Part shown: piece after piece, positions 6,597 to 9,327 of the stretch
How positions within the stretch are numbered: position 1 is the first letter of the stretch
How the letters are laid out: each line of letters starts with the position of its first letter
Assembly (NCBI GenBank): GCA_029781465.1
Contig: JAKOWQ010000080.1
Coordinates: 1-9,327 of the forward strand
Length of the DNA: 9,327 nucleotides
Source: Pseudomonadota bacterium
GTDB taxonomy: Bacteria; Pseudomonadota; Alphaproteobacteria; Sphingomonadales; Sphingomonadaceae
Reading direction: 5' to 3'
The notes under the pieces: generated by a model
Told to the model about the DNA's origin: nothing
Databases searched by the model: none
The model's input: only the letters and a program-made list of their open reading frames with translations
Made by a program: the position numbers and the translations under genes

Positions 6597-7373
6597 TTGG
6601 CCCTGCCTCCCGACAATTCACCCAATCCCGGCAAGCAGAACGATCGCGAAGCGGCAGCGCAGGACGTTTTCCTGCGCGAGGTTGATGACGCGCTGCGCCA
6701 GGATGACATGCTGCGCCTTGCCAAGCGCTATGGCCGGCCGCTGGGGATCGTGATCGGCGCCGGGCTTCTCGCTCTGGCGGGCTATCTGTGGTGGCACGAA
6801 TCGCAGCTCAAGGACGCGGCGGGCAAGTCGGAACAGACGATCCTGGCGCTTGACCGGATGGGGTCGGGCGGGATCGCGCTAGATGCAGCGGCCCGCGATC
6901 TTGAACCGCTGACCAAGGACGGCTCCGACGGGAGCAAGGCCAACGCGGCGATGCTTCATGCCGCGATCCTGCAGGAACAGGGCAAGAGCGAGCAAGCGGC
7001 CAAGGAATTCGCCGCGCTGGCCGCCGATGCCAAGGCGCCGCAGCCGCACCGCGATCTTGCCCTGATCCGCGAAGTTTCGATCCGCTTTGAATCGCTGCCA
7101 CCGCAGGACGTGGTGAACCGCCTCAAGCCGCTTGCCGTTCCCGGCAATCCGTGGTTCGGCTCGGCCGGCGAGCTTACCGCCATGGCCCTGCTCAAGCAGA
7201 ACAAGCAGGCCGAGGCCGGCGCCGTCCTGGTTGCGATCGGCAAGGATGAGAAGGTTCCCGATCCCATCCGCGCCCGCGCCCGCCAGCTGGCGGCGCAGAT
7301 CGGTTTCGATGCCGGGATCGAGATGAAGCAGATCGAAGAGGCCGCCCAGGCCGCCGGCCAGCCCCAACAGTGA
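6597..7373 (+). CDS. YfgM-like single-pass membrane protein (TPR-like periplasmic domain)
   Basis: The product is 258 residues. The start is TTG at 6597-6599, backed by a strong Shine-Dalgarno-like AGAAGAAGG (6581-6589) with a 7-nt spacer; no ATG fits. Residues 1-48 form a cytoplasmic, charged segment with VFLREVDDALRQDDMLRLAKRYG (24-46), the usual lead-in of this family. A single transmembrane helix lies at about 48-66 (IVIGAGLLALAGYLWW). The rest is Ala/Lys-rich, helical and TPR-like (for example 115-145 and 190-215), predicted to face the periplasm. E. coli YfgM associates with the SecYEG translocon and the chaperone PpiD and is encoded beside bamB; the same adjacency here supports the call. 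The TGA stop (7371-7373) is followed after 38 nt by the bamB ATG, so the two genes are very likely one transcript. The family is inferred from architecture and context, not from a search. Confidence 0.8.
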   Translation: MALPPDNSPNPGKQNDREAAAQDVFLREVDDALRQDDMLRLAKRYGRPLGIVIGAGLLALAGYLWWHESQLKDAAGKSEQTILALDRMGSGGIALDAAARDLEPLTKDGSDGSKANAAMLHAAILQEQGKSEQAAKEFAALAADAKAPQPHRDLALIREVSIRFESLPPQDVVNRLKPLAVPGNPWFGSAGELTAMALLKQNKQAEAGAVLVAIGKDEKVPDPIRARARQLAAQIGFDAGIEMKQIEEAAQAAGQPQQ

Positions 7374-7409
7374 CCGGGTCAGACCTGACCGGGCCAGACA
7401 AGGACCAGA
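7372..7409 (+). repeat. Short imperfect tandem repeat between the YfgM-like gene and bamB
   Basis: GACCGGGTCAGA (7372-7383) recurs as GACCGGGCCAGA (7387-7398), 15 nt apart with one mismatch. A shortened copy, GACCAGA (7403-7409), follows and flanks the bamB ribosome-binding site. It may be only a slipped duplication. Confidence 0.5.
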
Positions 7410-7411
7410 CA

Positions 7412-8755
7412 ATGTTCGCCAAGACCCTATCCCGCCGCTCCACCGCCTCGCTTGCGCTGGTGCTGGCCGTGGCGCTTTCCGGCTGCGGCGTGTTCGGTGG
7501 CAAGGACAAGCCCAAGACCCCGACCGTGGGCAACCGCGTGCCGATCCTCTCGCGGGTCGAAAGCGGGGCCAAGGTCGATCCGGCACTGGCCGATGTGGCG
7601 GTGATCGTGCCGCCTGCGACCGCCAACGCCGATTGGCCCCAGGCCGGGGGCACCGCCAACAAGGCCTATGGCAATCTGGCGATCGGTGCCTCTCCGCGCC
7701 GCGACTGGAGCGTGCGGATCGTCGGATCGAACAAGCGCCAGCGGCTGGCGGCTTCGCCGGTGATCGGCGGCGGGCAGATGTTCGTGATGGACACCGATGG
7801 CATGGTTCATGCCTTCGATGCCGCCAAGGGCACCCCCAACTGGACCCGCAGCTTCATGATCAAGGGCGATGGTGCAACCTCGGTGTTCGGCGGCGGAGCC
7901 AGCTATGCCGACGGGCGCGTCTACGTCACCACCGGGGTCGGCGAGGTTGCCGCGCTCGATGCCCAGACCGGCGCGGTCAAGTGGAAGGTCAAGCCCGCGG
8001 GGCCGCTGCGCGGTTCGCCCACGATCGCCTTCAATACCATCTTCGTGATGACTCAGGACAACCAGATCCTCGGCCTCGACGCCGGTGACGGCAGCGTGCT
8101 GTGGAGCGAAAATGCCGCCACCGGGCAAAGCGGGGTATTCGGGGTCGGCGCGCCGGCTGCCGGGCAGGGCACCGTGATCGCGGGTTTCTCCACCGGCGAA
8201 CTGGTCGCCTATCGCTATGAGAATGGCCGCCAGCTGTGGACCGATGCGCTCGCGCGGACCTCGCTTTCGACCACGGTGGGCGTGCTCACCGATATCGACG
8301 CCGATCCGATCATCGATCGAGGCCGGGTGTTCGCGCTGGGACAGGGCGGGCGCATGGCCGCCTATGAACTGGTTACCGGACAGCGCATCTGGGAGCTCAA
8401 CCTGGCGGGAATCTCCACCCCTGCGGTGGCCGGGGACTGGATCTTCACCCTGACCGACGACGCCAAGCTGCTGTGCATGGCGCGCGCCAACGGCAAGGTG
8501 CGCTGGCTTACCCAGCTGGCACGGTTCCGCAACGAGCAGAAGAAGAAGGACCAGATCTTCTGGTCTGGCCCGGTGCTTGCGGGCGAGCGGCTGTGGTTCA
8601 CCAATTCGCGCGGCGAGGTCTATTCGGCCAGCGTCACCGATGGCCGCCCGCAACTGGTCGATTCGCTGGGTTCGCCGATCACTCTGGCCCCGGTGGTTGC
8701 CGGCGGGCGGCTCTATGTGCTCGACGATGGCGGCGACATCACCGTCTACCGCTGA
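7412..8755 (+). CDS. bamB: Outer membrane protein assembly lipoprotein BamB
   Basis: BamB is the periplasmic, lipid-anchored beta-propeller subunit of the BAM complex, which folds outer-membrane beta-barrels together with BamA. ATG 7412 gives 447 residues (E. coli about 392). AAGGA at 7400-7404 sits 7 nt upstream. A GTG at 7370 overlapping the previous stop is in frame but would put 14 polar residues before the signal peptide. The lipoprotein signal runs to lipobox L-S-G-C with Cys25 as the lipidation site. The rest is a PQQ-type eight-blade propeller. Repeated D-x-x-x-G-x-x-x-W-like blade motifs are seen around 131-144 (AFDAAKGTPNW), 178-191 (ALDAQTGAVKW), 219-231 (LGLDAGDGSVLW), 264-276, 313-327, 352-365 and 402-412, and the C-terminal strand DITVYR completes the barrel. 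Residues 26-75 form an extended linker longer than in enterobacteria. The upstream gene is YfgM-like, as in other proteobacteria. Confidence 0.93.
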   Translation: MFAKTLSRRSTASLALVLAVALSGCGVFGGKDKPKTPTVGNRVPILSRVESGAKVDPALADVAVIVPPATANADWPQAGGTANKAYGNLAIGASPRRDWSVRIVGSNKRQRLAASPVIGGGQMFVMDTDGMVHAFDAAKGTPNWTRSFMIKGDGATSVFGGGASYADGRVYVTTGVGEVAALDAQTGAVKWKVKPAGPLRGSPTIAFNTIFVMTQDNQILGLDAGDGSVLWSENAATGQSGVFGVGAPAAGQGTVIAGFSTGELVAYRYENGRQLWTDALARTSLSTTVGVLTDIDADPIIDRGRVFALGQGGRMAAYELVTGQRIWELNLAGISTPAVAGDWIFTLTDDAKLLCMARANGKVRWLTQLARFRNEQKKKDQIFWSGPVLAGERLWFTNSRGEVYSASVTDGRPQLVDSLGSPITLAPVVAGGRLYVLDDGGDITVYR

Positions 8756-8763
8756 GAATCCGC

Positions 8764-8795
8764 GGTAAAAGGGGCTCGTTACCCCGCCTTTAACC
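8764..8795 (+). terminator. Imperfect hairpin after bamB, candidate terminator or attenuator
   Basis: GGTAAAAGGGG (8764-8774) pairs with CCGCCTTTAACC (8784-8795) to give about 10 base pairs with single-base bulges at 8767, 8786 and 8793, around a 9-nt loop. It starts 9 nt after the bamB stop. No T-tract follows, so classic intrinsic termination is doubtful. Confidence 0.35.
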
Positions 8796-8819
8796 CTTTG
8801 CGGGCTATGGCGGCGGGCA

Positions 8820-9327
8820 ATGAACAGTGCGTCCGCCCCTGCCGCCAAGCGGCCCGCCAGCGACGTCTCTCCGGCCGTCGGGCTGGTGGGGGTGCTGGCG
8901 CTTTCGGTATGGATCGCGGTCTGTCATTTCTGGCCCGAACTGGTTGACCGCTTTGCCTTGCCCGGACCGCGCGAGCGGCTGACCGGCCCCAATGCCGCGC
9001 TGACCGGGCTGCTGGTCACCGCTTTGCCGATGCTGGCCTGGTCGGTGCTGGTCGACAAGGTCCACCGCAATCCCACCACCGGGCTCGATTGGTCGAGGCC
9101 GCGCCCGCTGGGCGAGGTGATCGACCAGTCGATCGTCAAGCTGGCGGGGCTGTGGGCGACCTGGGCGGTGATCGCCGCGCTCTATTGCCTTGGCCGCTGG
9201 TACTGGCAGGGGCCCTACCAGATTTCGATGCAGGTGCTTGGCGCGCTGGCGGTGCCATTGTTCCTCGCCTCGGTGCCCTATGTGCTGTGGCTCGATCGCT
9301 ACATGGTGCAGGTGCGCGATCCGTGCT
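8820..9327 (+). CDS. Multi-pass membrane protein, family uncertain (partial, 3' end outside window)
   Basis: The first 169 residues are visible and the frame is open to the right edge. ATG 8820 follows GGCGGGC, a weak ribosome-binding match. After a polar N-terminus of about 16 residues there are four hydrophobic segments at roughly 17-38, 60-78, 107-125 and 137-158. The loops contain VDKVHRNPTTGLDW (78-91), a charged PRPLGEVIDQS stretch (95-104) and WLDRYMVQVRDP (157-168). The layout resembles, from memory, sphingomonad proteins annotated as isoprenylcysteine carboxyl methyltransferase-like. The catalytic C-terminal half that would decide this is outside the window, so I do not assign a function. 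The gene begins 64 nt after bamB stops, past a possible hairpin terminator, so it may have its own promoter. In enterobacteria this slot is held by der. Confidence 0.75.
   Translation, partial: MNSASAPAAKRPASDVSPAVGLVGVLALSVWIAVCHFWPELVDRFALPGPRERLTGPNAALTGLLVTALPMLAWSVLVDKVHRNPTTGLDWSRPRPLGEVIDQSIVKLAGLWATWAVIAALYCLGRWYWQGPYQISMQVLGALAVPLFLASVPYVLWLDRYMVQVRDPC

Noticed and set aside
7427..8848. A 473-codon minus-strand open frame opposite bamB
   Set aside because: It is antisense to a clear beta-propeller lipoprotein, has low-complexity composition and no recognisable fold.
1..9327. Search by eye for tRNA or rRNA genes, CRISPR repeats, IS ends, toxin-antitoxin pairs or phage genes
   Set aside because: No cloverleaf, regular spacer-repeat array, transposase motif or phage-type gene was seen. 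All long frames are accounted for by ordinary chromosomal genes.

Overview
The window is a gene-dense, GC-rich (about two-thirds GC, judged by eye) bacterial chromosome segment. Its gene families and protein style point to an alphaproteobacterium, most likely a sphingomonad or erythrobacter-type genus: an AstD whose frame opens at TTG, a YfgM-like/BamB pair, compact operons and frequent non-ATG starts. No mobile element, CRISPR array, tRNA or rRNA was recognised. This assignment comes from remembered families, not a search.

Layout, left to right. (1) A 5' part of a RarD/EamA-type transporter on the minus strand runs off the left edge. It is divergent from (2) a small predicted lipoprotein of unknown function; the roughly 80 nt between them hold nested inverted repeats. 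(3) The lipoprotein gene converges on a minus-strand succinylglutamate-semialdehyde dehydrogenase (astD), and a strong bulged hairpin fills the 55-nt convergent gap. (4) Upstream of astD on the same strand is selO (YdiU), a pseudokinase-fold protein AMPylase. (5) Divergent from selO is a plus-strand alpha/beta hydrolase, followed 5 nt later by (6) a GT4 glycosyltransferase whose conserved N-terminus can only be reached through a CTG start codon. (7) After a 116-nt gap with a possible promoter come a YfgM-like single-pass membrane protein (TTG start, good Shine-Dalgarno) and the outer-membrane assembly lipoprotein BamB. (8) A multi-pass membrane protein of uncertain family begins after a hairpin and runs off the right edge.

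Functionally this is mostly housekeeping. The YfgM-BamB pair belongs to envelope protein biogenesis, as in the enterobacterial yfgM-bamB-der cluster, although der does not follow here. AstD is the fourth enzyme of the arginine succinyltransferase pathway, but no other ast gene is in the window. SelO is a redox/stress-linked AMPylase. The hydrolase-glycosyltransferase pair looks translationally coupled, with no known substrate.

I see no convincing novel multi-gene system. The points most worth a second look are the CTG-initiated glycosyltransferase, the unusual cysteine pattern in SelO, the intergenic hairpins and the uncharacterised lipoprotein. No gene-free stretch exceeds about 120 bases.
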